12,259 nt of DNA from Spirochaetaceae bacterium (GCA_003246505.1 QKAI01000366.1:1-12259); one strand, 5' to 3'; positions 1-7,352 are shown, numbered from the stretch's first letter. Numbers and translations: made by a program. Notes: generated by a model from the letters alone, not told the origin.

Positions 1-584
1 TTCAGGCAGGCGTAATTCCACATCCTCTGTTCGATATACTCGTGGTTGAACTGGTAATCCCCGAAGATTTCCGTATCGGGGATGAACTCGAAATAGGTGC
101 CGTCGTCATGGCCCTCCGCCTTTCCCTTCTTCTCCTCCAGGAGATTCCCCCGCTCGAAACGGGCCATGGAGAACTGCCCCTCCCGGTAGGATTTGACCAC
201 GAAGTGGGAGCTGAGGGCGTTCACCGCCTTGGTGCCCACCCCGTTCAGGCCCACGCTGAACTGAAAGACGTCGTCGTTGTATTTGGCCCCCGTATTGATG
301 ACGGAAACGCACTCCACGATCTTTCCCAGGGGAATGCCCCGGCCCCGGTCCCGCACGGCCACTGTGCTGCCTTCCACGGCTATGTCGATCCGCTTGCCGA
401 ATCCCATGATGAATTCGTCGATGGAGTTATCAATTATCTCTTTCAAAAGGATGTAGATACCGTCGTCCGGGTTGGAACCGTCCCCCAGACGGCCGATGTA
501 CATGCCGGAGCGTAAACGTATATGCTCCAATGAGCTAAGCGTTTTAATCTTGCTCTCGTCGTAGACATTCTTATTTTCAGCCAT
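1..584 (-). CDS. parE: Type IIA topoisomerase subunit B (ParE/GyrB-like), N-terminal part
   Basis: This is the ATPase subunit of a type IIA DNA topoisomerase; about 194 residues are visible and the C-terminal part lies beyond the left edge. The GHKL ATPase signatures are present: GMYIG at residues 27-31, KEIIDNSIDE around 48-57 (E49 as general base and N53 for Mg are the expected residues), VRDRGRGIP 77-85, and GLNGVGTKAVNALS 112-125. The GDGSNPDDGIY segment, DRGRGIP in place of the GyrB DNGRGIP, and GLNGVG in place of GLHGVG resemble, from memory, the topoisomerase IV B subunits of Bacteroidetes more than classical GyrB. I therefore prefer ParE, although the discriminating C-terminal region is absent. 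The ATG at 584-582 is the only plausible start: an in-frame stop lies shortly upstream and the next Met is inside a conserved motif. No Shine-Dalgarno precedes it. It is divergent from the helicase gene. Confidence 0.88.
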   Translation of the reverse strand, partial: MAENKNVYDESKIKTLSSLEHIRLRSGMYIGRLGDGSNPDDGIYILLKEIIDNSIDEFIMGFGKRIDIAVEGSTVAVRDRGRGIPLGKIVECVSVINTGAKYNDDVFQFSVGLNGVGTKAVNALSSHFVVKSYREGQFSMARFERGNLLEEKKGKAEGHDDGTYFEFIPDTEIFGDYQFNHEYIEQRMWNYACL

Positions 585-591
585 GGGAGAT

Positions 592-620
592 ATTCTATTA
601 CGATTTTAACACTTTTACAA
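592..620 (-). promoter_or_regulatory. Predicted sigma70 promoter of parE, leaderless geometry
   Basis: Read on the minus strand, TTGTAA (620-615) and TAGAAT (597-592) are separated by 17 nt. Only 7 nt lie between the -10 box and the ATG at 584, so the expected transcription start is at or one base before the start codon. No purine-rich SD lies in those 7 nt (ATCTCCC). The boxes are imperfect, so this is a prediction from spacing and consensus only. Confidence 0.5.
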
Positions 621-643
621 CCCTCGATTTATCCCGGCCAATC

Positions 644-671
644 TTGAAAAAAAAGGGAATAGGGGTATAAT
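644..671 (+). promoter_or_regulatory. Predicted sigma70 promoter of the rep-like helicase gene, near-leaderless
   Basis: TTGAAA (644-649), a 16-nt spacer and a perfect TATAAT (666-671) lie just before the ATG at 680. The expected transcription start is about 678, giving a leader of 0-2 nt. An AGGGG at 661-665 lies upstream of the -10 box and would not be in the transcript. It is back to back with the parE promoter; the two -35 boxes are 23 nt apart. Confidence 0.6.
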
Positions 672-679
672 GATGCCCT

Positions 680-2686
680 ATGGCTAGCAAGAAAGTACAA
701 TTGAATCCGGAACAGAAGAGAGCCGTCGATACCATCGAGGGGCCCCTTCTCATCATAGCCGGGGCGGGCAGCGGCAAAACGGGCGTGGTGACCTCCCGCA
801 TAGCCAACATGCTCAACCACGGCATACCCCAGGCCTCCATACTGGCCCTGACCTTCACCAACAAGGCCGCCCGGGAGATGGAGGAGCGGGTCAAGGAGAT
901 CACGGGAAGCAAGTGCTCCAACCTGACCGTTTCCACTTTCCACGCCTTCGGCGTTCAGATTCTCCGGCGCAAGTCCCACTATCTGGGATACCGGCCCAAT
1001 TTCTCCATTTACGATCAGAACGACCAGCTCACCTGCCTCAAGGAGGCCTCCCGGGAGCTGAAGCTGACCTACGAATTCCAGGAACTGAAGGACCTGGCTT
1101 TCTTTTTTTCCGACATCAAGACGGGACGGCGGGAGTGGGACAATACGAACGATCAGCACAAGTCCCTCTACCAGGAGTTTCTGGAACATATGAAACTTTA
1201 CAACGCGGTGGACTTCGACGACCTGATCACCCTGCCCATCGAACTGTTTGAGAATTTCCCTGACATTCTGGATGAGTACCAGGAACGGTACCGCTACATC
1301 ATGGTGGACGAGTTCCAGGATACCTCCCTTCTCCAGTACCACTTCATCCACCTCATCGCCCGGAGGTACGGCAATATCTGCTGCGTGGGTGACGACGACC
1401 AGTCCATCTACTCCTGGCGTGGGGCGAATTACAACAACATACGCCAGTTCGAAGCGGATTACCCCCACCTGCAGGAGATCAAGCTGGAACGGAACTACCG
1501 CTCCACGGGAACCATACTGGAAGCGGCCAACGCGGTCATCGCCAACAATACGAACCGCAAGGAGAAGGCACTGTGGACCGAGGACTCGGACCACGACAGG
1601 ACCATCAAGATCGTCAATCCCGACGACGAGCGCATGGAGGCGGACTTCATCATCGACCGGATCCACGAGCTGCGCGCCACGGACAATATAACCTTCGGGG
1701 ACGTGGGGATTCTGGTGCGCACCAACAGCCTGTGCAAGAACATGGAGGACGCCCTGCTGGCGAACAACATCCCCTACACCGTTTCCGGCGGCCAGAGTTT
1801 CTTCCAGCGCAAGGAGATAAAGGACATCATCGCCTACCTGCGGGTCATCACCAATCCCGATGACGACGTGAATCTGCTGCGCATCGTGAATACCCCCCGC
1901 CGGGGATTGGGAAAAAAGGCTCTGCAGGTGATCGTGGACACCTCCCAGCACCTCTCCTGTTCCCTCTACAACGCCATTCACAGTCTGGTCCAGGGTCAGA
2001 ACAGCGCCCTGCGCCCCAATACCCTGAACGATCTTCAGGAGTTTCTGGAACTGATCGAATCCTACCGGGAACTCTTCGAAGAGGGTCAGACCGATCTGGC
2101 CCAGAAACTGCGCGATCTCTACGACAGCATCGACTACTGGGGCCATCTGGTGCAGGAATTCGCCGCCACGGCCAATGAGAAGGCCGCCAAATACCGTTTC
2201 GACAATCTGCTCCTCTTCTCCGACTTCCTGGAACGGTGGGAGAGAAATCCGGACAACCTGGAGCCCACCCTTGTCAAATGGCTCAACCGCATCACCCTCA
2301 CAACCAAGGACGAGGGGGAGAGCGACCAGGGCAAGGTCAACCTCATGACCATCCACGCTTCCAAGGGCCTGGAGTTCGACCATGTGTTCCTGGCGGGGGT
2401 GGAGGACGGCATCATACCCCACGCCCGGTCCGTGGCGGAGTCAAAGGATATGGTTGAAGAGGAGAGACGACTCTTCTATGTGGCCATCACCCGGGCCCGG
2501 AAGAAGCTTTTCATCACCCACTGCCAGACCCGCAGGACCATGAACGACACGGTGGAATGCGTTCCCTCCCCCTTTCTGGAAGAGATTCCCAAGGAACTGC
2601 TTGAGCACATAGAGGAAGGGAACTACAACCTTTCCGAAGAGGAAACCGCCGACCGGGCCATGGCGAGCATGCCCTGGAACAAATAA
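680..2686 (+). CDS. rep: UvrD-family ATP-dependent DNA helicase, Rep-like
   Basis: A superfamily 1A 3'-5' DNA helicase of 668 residues, cytoplasmic, expected to act in replication restart or repair. All family motifs are intact: Walker A AGAGSGKT 27-34, LTFTNKAA 57-64, STFHAFG 85-91, Walker B VDEFQDT 209-215, motif III DDDQSIYSWRGA 238-249, motif IV LERNYRS 269-275, motif V VNLMTIHASKGLEF 553-566 and motif VI EEERRLFYVAITRA 593-606. The length, the VSGGQSFFQRKEIKDIIAYL stretch (368-387) and the lack of the long C-terminal tail of UvrD/PcrA make E. coli Rep (about 673 aa) the closest match from memory; UvrD or PcrA remains the alternative. The ATG at 680 is chosen because the conserved LNPEQ begins at residue 8 and the next Met is residue 44. 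The stop codon overlaps the next gene's ATG by one base (TAATG at 2684-2688), so the two are probably translationally coupled. Confidence 0.93.
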   Translation: MASKKVQLNPEQKRAVDTIEGPLLIIAGAGSGKTGVVTSRIANMLNHGIPQASILALTFTNKAAREMEERVKEITGSKCSNLTVSTFHAFGVQILRRKSHYLGYRPNFSIYDQNDQLTCLKEASRELKLTYEFQELKDLAFFFSDIKTGRREWDNTNDQHKSLYQEFLEHMKLYNAVDFDDLITLPIELFENFPDILDEYQERYRYIMVDEFQDTSLLQYHFIHLIARRYGNICCVGDDDQSIYSWRGANYNNIRQFEADYPHLQEIKLERNYRSTGTILEAANAVIANNTNRKEKALWTEDSDHDRTIKIVNPDDERMEADFIIDRIHELRATDNITFGDVGILVRTNSLCKNMEDALLANNIPYTVSGGQSFFQRKEIKDIIAYLRVITNPDDDVNLLRIVNTPRRGLGKKALQVIVDTSQHLSCSLYNAIHSLVQGQNSALRPNTLNDLQEFLELIESYRELFEEGQTDLAQKLRDLYDSIDYWGHLVQEFAATANEKAAKYRFDNLLLFSDFLERWERNPDNLEPTLVKWLNRITLTTKDEGESDQGKVNLMTIHASKGLEFDHVFLAGVEDGIIPHARSVAESKDMVEEERRLFYVAITRARKKLFITHCQTRRTMNDTVECVPSPFLEEIPKELLEHIEEGNYNLSEEETADRAMASMPWNK

Positions 2687-3819
2687 TGGTACGGGCCCTC
2701 TTCCTGCGCCGGCTGAACCGCTTCGTGGTGGAGTGCCGTCTGGAATCGGGTGAAACCGTACTGTCCCATCTTCCCAATCCGGGACGGCTCTGGGAGCTTC
2801 TCTATCCGGGGGTGATCCTTTTGCTGGAAGGGGGAAAGAAGGGGAAATACGCCTATGGCGTCCTGGGGGTGCAGAAGGATGACAAATGGGTCTATCTCCA
2901 TACCCTTGGCAACAACGACCTGGCGGAGAGACTGCTCAGAAGCCGCTCCGTGGCCGGGCTGGAGGAGTATTCCATCATACGCAGGGAAGCGACTCCCCCC
3001 GGATCCTCCTGCCGTTTCGACTTTCTCATGGAACGGAATGGGGAGCCCCTCTGGCTGGAAGTGAAGATGTGCTCCCTTTTTCAGGGAAAGGCGGCCATGT
3101 TCCCCGACGCCCCCACCCTCCGGGGCCAGCACCATCTGAGCGAACTGGCCCATCTCCATGACCTGGGCTACCGCTGCGCGGTTCTCTTTATCATACAGGA
3201 TCTGGAGGCGGAGTTTTTTCTACCCGAATTCCATACCGATCCCCGGTTCGGGGAGCTGTTCTACGAATACCGGGATAAAATCGATTATTTCGCCGTGGGC
3301 ACAGCCATCAATGGGGATCTGACCTGGAAAAGGGAGATCCACCAGCTCGCCATACCCCTGGAAAGGCTGCCCCTCCATAATCGGGACAGGGGGCTTTATC
3401 TCCTCCTTCTGGAATTGAAAACGGAAAAAAAGATCGCCACGGGAGCCCTGGGCGAGAGAACCTATCCCGCCGGGTGGTATGTCTACGTGGGTTCGGCACA
3501 AAAGAATCTGACAAAAAGAGTGGAAGGGAATCTGAGGAAAAGAAAAAACTTCCACTGGCATATCGACTACCTGCGGGACCGGGCGGACGCGGCTAAGGCT
3601 CTTCCCATAAGGACCGGCGAAGGGGGAGAGTGCCAACTGGCCCGGGAGATGGGGGATCTGTTCGGAACCGCCGCTCCCGGTAATGTCCATTTCAAGGGAT
3701 TCGGCTGCAGCGACTGCCATTGCGAAACACACCTTTTCCACTCCCCCGGCAATCCCCTGGACAACCGGGGCTTTGTGGAAAATCTCCTGCGCTGGCGGAT
3801 GGAAATACCCATGGCATAA
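2686..3819 (+). CDS. sfsA: SfsA domain fused to DUF123 (GIY-YIG-like) domain
   Basis: A 377-residue two-domain protein. Residues 1 to about 228 form an SfsA domain: LPNPGRL 29-35, RFDF 110-113, LEVK 124-127 and FPDAPTLRG 139-147. D112, E125 and K127 fit a PD-(D/E)XK-type nuclease core; E. coli SfsA binds DNA, but its cellular role is not settled. Residues about 236-352 form a DUF123 domain (COG1833, GIY-YIG superfamily): GLYLL 236-240, GWYVYVGSA 263-271, WHIDYL 291-296 and the Cys-rich GFGCSDCHCETHLF 338-351. The 'RH' that I recall following the conserved Arg in this family is GN here (281-282), which may affect activity. A short tail of about 25 residues follows. There is no SD; the ATG overlaps the stop of the helicase gene (TAATG), implying coupled translation and a shared task in nucleic acid processing. 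The specific function is unknown. Confidence 0.88.
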   Translation: MVRALFLRRLNRFVVECRLESGETVLSHLPNPGRLWELLYPGVILLLEGGKKGKYAYGVLGVQKDDKWVYLHTLGNNDLAERLLRSRSVAGLEEYSIIRREATPPGSSCRFDFLMERNGEPLWLEVKMCSLFQGKAAMFPDAPTLRGQHHLSELAHLHDLGYRCAVLFIIQDLEAEFFLPEFHTDPRFGELFYEYRDKIDYFAVGTAINGDLTWKREIHQLAIPLERLPLHNRDRGLYLLLLELKTEKKIATGALGERTYPAGWYVYVGSAQKNLTKRVEGNLRKRKNFHWHIDYLRDRADAAKALPIRTGEGGECQLAREMGDLFGTAAPGNVHFKGFGCSDCHCETHLFHSPGNPLDNRGFVENLLRWRMEIPMA

Positions 3820-3847
3820 AAAAACCGCCCCCCCTGCGGGGGACGGT
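3818..3847 (-). terminator. Rho-independent terminator of the lepB-hemW-lysS operon
   Basis: On the minus strand a 10-bp GC-rich stem (ACCG-T-CCCCC against GGGGG-G-CGGT, with one T-G wobble) closes a 4-nt loop and is followed by seven T residues (complement of 3818-3824). It starts about 20 nt after the lysS stop codon at 3868. On the plus strand the same hairpin follows the sfsA stop, but without a T run, so it is weaker for that gene. A small AT-rich 7-bp palindrome (3851-3857 with 3864-3870) overlaps the lysS stop. Confidence 0.88.
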
Positions 3848-3867
3848 CCCTGATTCATACCCTTGAA

Positions 3868-5448
3868 TCACTTAAGAAGGGCGGCCGCCTTCTCCTTCCC
3901 AATGGTATGGAGGAAACTGATAAGCCGGGGCCCCTTCTCCTTCCCGATAAGCGCCTTGTAAACCAGAGTAAAGAAATCCGCCGATTCGATCCCCTTTTCC
4001 ACCATGAGATCGTACACCAGATTGCTCCACTCCTTCTCAGGCATGGTGCCCATGGTATCCTCGATGAGTTTTCCCAGGGCCTGGACGGCATTCCTTTCGT
4101 TCTCTCCCATGGCCGGAAGGGGGGTGGCCGGATCGCGCAGGGAGAAACGAAAATCCTCGGGGGCGTAATTTTTCACCCAGAACCAGGCGCACTCGGCGCG
4201 GTTCCGGAATTTGGCGACCTGATCCTCGCTGATATCGCCCAGATATTCCATGACCGCCTCGATATCGCCGGAATTGATCTGGAGCAGATTGCAGAGATGG
4301 CGGATCTGAATCTGATAGGGCATAGCCCCGGGCACCTCCCTGACCTGGCTCAGTTCATAGATCCGGGCCTGCTTCTCCCAGTTCTTCATCGCCTTTTCCG
4401 TTTCCGGTTTGGTAAAATAGGTCCTCTCGCATTTATCGTAATCTTCGTAGACCTTGAGCACGTCCAGATCGAAACTGATGGCGAATTCCGAATTGGGCCT
4501 GGTTCCCGCGAAAAGGTACCGGACCACCTCGGGCTGATAGACCTCAAGGACGTCACCCAGGGAGACGACCTCACCGCTGGAGGATGAGATCTTCCCCGCC
4601 CCCCCCTTTATGCGGATGAAATCGTACTGGAAAGTAACCGGAGGCTCATGGCCGTATACCTCTTTCCCGGTCAGCTTCGCCGTATCGAAGCTTCCCCCTT
4701 CGGAGTGGTGGTCCTTGCCGGCGGGCTCGAAGTCCACCCCCTCCTCCTTCCAGCGCATGGGCCAGTCGATGCGCCAGGGCAGTTTCACCGCATGGGTATG
4801 CCTCAGATCGACGGTTTCCCTATTGCCGCATTCGCACTCGTAGGAGAGACCCCACTCGCCGTCCCATCCGGTAACCTTCGTGGTGTCCCTGTCGCAGGCG
4901 GTGCAGAAGACGGAGGCGGGCCACCAGTCATCGGCCAGGGGAGAGGTGCGGTGGGCATCCAGCTCCCGGCGGATCACATCGCGGTTTTCCAGGGCGGTCC
5001 GGATGCCGGAGGCGTAGCGGGACGACCGGTATCTCTCGGCCTGATAGATATACTCCGGCTCGATGCCCACCAGGGGGAGAAGCACTTCCAGATCCCGTTC
5101 GTTTTTCCGGGCGTAACTGGACTCGTTGCCCAGAACATCGGGAACCAGGGTGATGGGTTTGCGAAGATAGGTTTCCAGCAGCTCCTGCCGTGGCATATTT
5201 TTCGGGACCTTGCGGAATACGTCGTATTCATCCCAGGAGTAGATGAAGCGGACCTTCTCCCCTTTCTGGGCCAGGGCTCTGGCTACCAGTTCGACGGAGA
5301 TGATCTCACGGAAATTCCCTATGTGAACCGTTCCGGAGGGGGTGATGCCGGAGGCGCAGGTATAATGGTCCTTCGGGCCCCTTTCGCGGATGATTTTATC
5401 GGCGGTGATGTCCGCCCAGTGCGTTGACTTTGGTCTCTCAATACTCAT
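3868..5448 (-). CDS. lysS: Lysyl-tRNA synthetase, class I (archaeal type)
   Basis: Attaches lysine to tRNA-Lys using the class I Rossmann-fold catalytic domain rather than the class II enzyme of most bacteria. The protein has 526 residues. The signature HIGN is at 42-45 and the KMSKS-equivalent KISSS at 286-290. Cys pairs CTAC (182-185) and CEC (205-207) look like the zinc-binding insertion, and the alpha-helical C-terminal half would be the anticodon-binding cage. Class I LysRS is established in archaea and in spirochaetes (Borrelia, Treponema), so this gene is a strong lineage marker. The start at 5448-5446 forms an ATGA overlap with the hemW stop, suggesting translational coupling. No SD precedes it. 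A promoter with a TATAAT box 8 nt before the ATG suggests a second, leaderless mode of expression. The gene is sometimes named lysK. Confidence 0.96.
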   Translation of the reverse strand: MSIERPKSTHWADITADKIIRERGPKDHYTCASGITPSGTVHIGNFREIISVELVARALAQKGEKVRFIYSWDEYDVFRKVPKNMPRQELLETYLRKPITLVPDVLGNESSYARKNERDLEVLLPLVGIEPEYIYQAERYRSSRYASGIRTALENRDVIRRELDAHRTSPLADDWWPASVFCTACDRDTTKVTGWDGEWGLSYECECGNRETVDLRHTHAVKLPWRIDWPMRWKEEGVDFEPAGKDHHSEGGSFDTAKLTGKEVYGHEPPVTFQYDFIRIKGGAGKISSSSGEVVSLGDVLEVYQPEVVRYLFAGTRPNSEFAISFDLDVLKVYEDYDKCERTYFTKPETEKAMKNWEKQARIYELSQVREVPGAMPYQIQIRHLCNLLQINSGDIEAVMEYLGDISEDQVAKFRNRAECAWFWVKNYAPEDFRFSLRDPATPLPAMGENERNAVQALGKLIEDTMGTMPEKEWSNLVYDLMVEKGIESADFFTLVYKALIGKEKGPRLISFLHTIGKEKAAALLK

Positions 5449-6626
5449 AGGGGAGTATTATAGTCAAAGAATTTATCCAGATCAAGTAAGAGGTCTACCA
5501 TAACGGCGGAATGCCAGTCCAGTCCACGGGAATTCAACCTGAGACCGCTTCCGTCCAGGATGAGCCGACCCTTCCATTTTTCGAGGGACCGGCGGAAGAG
5601 ATCACCCGGATCCCTCCCGCCCGTCAGGAGAGAGAACCTTCCCCTCCCGAGGCCCCATTTCGTCCGGAGCCCCATCATGACAGATTCGACGAGCACGTCC
5701 TTCCCATCCAGGGTCTCCTTTCCGTAGAAGTCCCCCGTGGAGAGGAGCGATGTTTCCGGTACGCTCAGAAAATCCTTCCAGGACCCGCCGGTGAACCGGA
5801 ATCTATCCCCCATAAGCGAGGCGGCACCCGCTCCCAGTCCGATCCAGGAGCCCCTGTCCCAATAGGTCCGGTTATGGCGGGAGTAGAGTCCGTCCCGGCA
5901 GAAGGAAGAGATCTCATATCTTTCGAAACCGGCCTTTTCGATAAGGGATAGGGCCTCCTCCCAGGTCCGCTCCATCTCCTCCTCATCGGGGAGGGCCAGT
6001 TGTTTCTTACGCCATTTTTCAAAGAGGCCTGTCCCCTCTTCCATTGTCAGCTGATAGAGGGAGAAGTGTGGCGGATCCAGGGCCAGAAAATTTTCCAGAT
6101 CCCCGAGCTGGGTTTCTCCGTTCTGACCGGGATAGGCGAAGATCAGATCCAGTGACCAGGTCCCTTCCCATCGGCGCAGCCTTTCCACCGCCCGGAGATT
6201 CTCCTCCTTCCCGGCGAGACGGCCCATGGATGCGAGTATTTCCGGACGAAGTGACTGTATACCCATACTGATCCGGTTAATCCCCGATTCGGAGCAGGCC
6301 AGGAGAAGCTCTTCGGTCAGGGATTCGGGGTTCACCTCCATGGTAATTTCACCCTCCCCTCTTTCCAGGGTGAACTCCGACATGAGGCGAATGAGTTCTT
6401 CCGGAGGGAGAAGGGAGGGAGTCCCCCCGCCCAGGTAGATGGTCCTGTATCCTTCGGTTTCCCATTCTTTACTGAGAATCCGATGCTGTCCTATCAACCT
6501 GTCAACATACCGGCCCATGAGGGAACGGATGTTCTCTCCCCCGGGCACGGAGGAGTAAAAATCGCAGTAGTCACACCTTTTGCGGCAGAAGGGAATATGG
6601 ATATAGAGGGAGGGATTAACGGACAA
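5445..6626 (-). CDS. hemW: Radical SAM haem chaperone HemW
   Basis: A radical SAM protein of the HemW group, which binds haem and a [4Fe-4S] cluster and is thought to deliver haem to target proteins; it is often mislabelled as coproporphyrinogen oxidase HemN. The protein has 393 residues. Its N-terminus carries LYIHIPFC and the cluster ligands C14, C18 and C21 followed by DF. The Phe at position 23, where HemN has a fourth Cys (CxxxCxxCxC), is the HemW hallmark. Further radical SAM motifs are GGGTPS 66-71, EVNPES 97-102, RISMGIQS 118-125 and DLIFAYPGQ 160-168. The only possible start is a TTG at 6626-6624: an in-frame stop lies shortly upstream and no other start codon precedes the Cys motif. 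This start overlaps the 3' end of lepB by 11 nt with no clear SD, so translation is probably coupled to lepB. The stop overlaps the lysS start as ATGA. Confidence 0.92.
   Translation of the reverse strand: MSVNPSLYIHIPFCRKRCDYCDFYSSVPGGENIRSLMGRYVDRLIGQHRILSKEWETEGYRTIYLGGGTPSLLPPEELIRLMSEFTLERGEGEITMEVNPESLTEELLLACSESGINRISMGIQSLRPEILASMGRLAGKEENLRAVERLRRWEGTWSLDLIFAYPGQNGETQLGDLENFLALDPPHFSLYQLTMEEGTGLFEKWRKKQLALPDEEEMERTWEEALSLIEKAGFERYEISSFCRDGLYSRHNRTYWDRGSWIGLGAGAASLMGDRFRFTGGSWKDFLSVPETSLLSTGDFYGKETLDGKDVLVESVMMGLRTKWGLGRGRFSLLTGGRDPGDLFRRSLEKWKGRLILDGSGLRLNSRGLDWHSAVMVDLLLDLDKFFDYNTPL
5457..5485 (-). promoter_or_regulatory. Predicted internal promoter of lysS within the 3' end of hemW
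   Basis: On the minus strand TTGATC (5485-5480), a 17-nt spacer and a perfect TATAAT (5462-5457) lie inside the last codons of hemW, 8 nt before the lysS ATG at 5448. The predicted transcription start is within about 2 nt of that ATG. The bases between (ACTCCCCT) hold no SD. Because the site lies in coding sequence it could be chance, but the spacing matches the promoters of parE, the helicase gene and smpB. Confidence 0.5.
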
Positions 6627-7332
6627 ACCCGAAATTCTTCAGGGGCCAGTAGAGGAAAAGAAGTTTGCCCTTGATCCGCTTTTCATCAAGCACGCCCCAG
6701 TAATAGGAGTCATTGGAAAGGCGGCGATTGTCTCCCAGCAGAAAATACTCTCCCCCGTTCAGGGTCATCTCCGGCAGATTGCCGCTCAGCGGATCCCGGC
6801 TGTCCATGGTGGTGTTCAAGGGTTCCACCCTGATATCATACTCCTTTCCGGAGCATTCGAACTCGGTGAGATAATAGGGGTTGTCCTGAGTCTTGATATA
6901 GAGAATCCAGTTTTCCATCCTTATGGTATCCCCCGGAACGGCGACGACCCTCTTGACAAGATAACGGTTGATCCAGCCCTCCCGGGGATAAAAGGAGAGC
7001 TGCAGTTTTTGAAAGGTAAGAAAGCCGACGACCCGGTTGACAACATTCACCGGCAGGGACTCGCCCTCGTAGAATGGTGGTTCGATAAGGACCACATCCC
7101 CCCTTTTTATGCTGTCGGTCCTGGAGAGGGGATGATAGAGGGAACGGGTCCCCCTGCTCAGGGAAGGTTCCATGGAGACGGAGCCTATCTGGACAGTCGC
7201 CGCCACCAGGGAGATGAAGAAAAGAAAGACAATCACCGCCAGAATCACCTTGAGGATGAGAATATTCCTCCTGTGGATGGAACTCATTCTATCCCGCGAA
7301 GATAACCGGTGCTGTGTCTTTGTAAAGGGCAT
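6616..7332 (-). CDS. lepB: Signal peptidase I
   Basis: Membrane-bound serine protease that removes signal peptides from exported proteins. With the start at 7332 the protein has 238 residues: a basic N-terminus, one transmembrane segment at about 24-46, and an extracytoplasmic catalytic domain. The Ser/Lys dyad is S53 (in SVSMEPS 51-57) and K127 (in RYLVKRVVAVPGD 123-135), and the conserved GDNRRLSNDSYYWG box is at 200-213. A start ten codons upstream (7362) is possible, but an AGGAGG at 7342-7337 lies 4 nt before the 7332 ATG, and the predicted -10 box overlaps the upstream option, so the shorter form is preferred. It is first in an overlapping lepB-hemW-lysS operon. The three products have no obvious common pathway. 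Confidence 0.93.
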   Translation of the reverse strand: MPFTKTQHRLSSRDRMSSIHRRNILILKVILAVIVFLFFISLVAATVQIGSVSMEPSLSRGTRSLYHPLSRTDSIKRGDVVLIEPPFYEGESLPVNVVNRVVGFLTFQKLQLSFYPREGWINRYLVKRVVAVPGDTIRMENWILYIKTQDNPYYLTEFECSGKEYDIRVEPLNTTMDSRDPLSGNLPEMTLNGGEYFLLGDNRRLSNDSYYWGVLDEKRIKGKLLFLYWPLKNFGFVR

Positions 7333-7336
7333 AGGA

Positions 7337-7342
7337 CCTCCT
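7337..7342 (-). promoter_or_regulatory. Shine-Dalgarno of lepB that decides its start
   Basis: A perfect AGGAGG on the minus strand ends 4 nt before the ATG at 7332-7330. It would lie inside the coding sequence if the upstream ATG at 7362 were used, so it supports the shorter protein. Confidence 0.75.
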
Positions 7343-7352
7343 GAACAGAATG

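Noticed and set aside
42..515. A 157-codon plus-strand open frame opposite parE
   Set aside because: The minus strand carries the complete GHKL ATPase motif series; the plus-strand product matches nothing.
661..665. AGGGG as Shine-Dalgarno for the helicase gene
   Set aside because: It is 14 nt from the ATG and lies upstream of the TATAAT box, so it would not be part of the mRNA.
629..2422. A 597-codon open frame on the minus strand opposite the helicase gene
   Set aside because: Its product has no recognisable motif, while the plus strand encodes every UvrD-family motif. It is the antisense shadow of a codon-biased gene.
3851..3870. Small palindrome TGATTCA/TGAATCA as a terminator or operator
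   Set aside because: The stem is short and AT-rich, no T run follows, and it overlaps the lysS stop codon; the nearby GC-rich hairpin explains termination.
4648..5427. A 259-codon plus-strand open frame opposite lysS, and a similar one at 3907-4587
   Set aside because: Both are shadows of class I LysRS, whose HIGN and KISSS motifs are on the minus strand.
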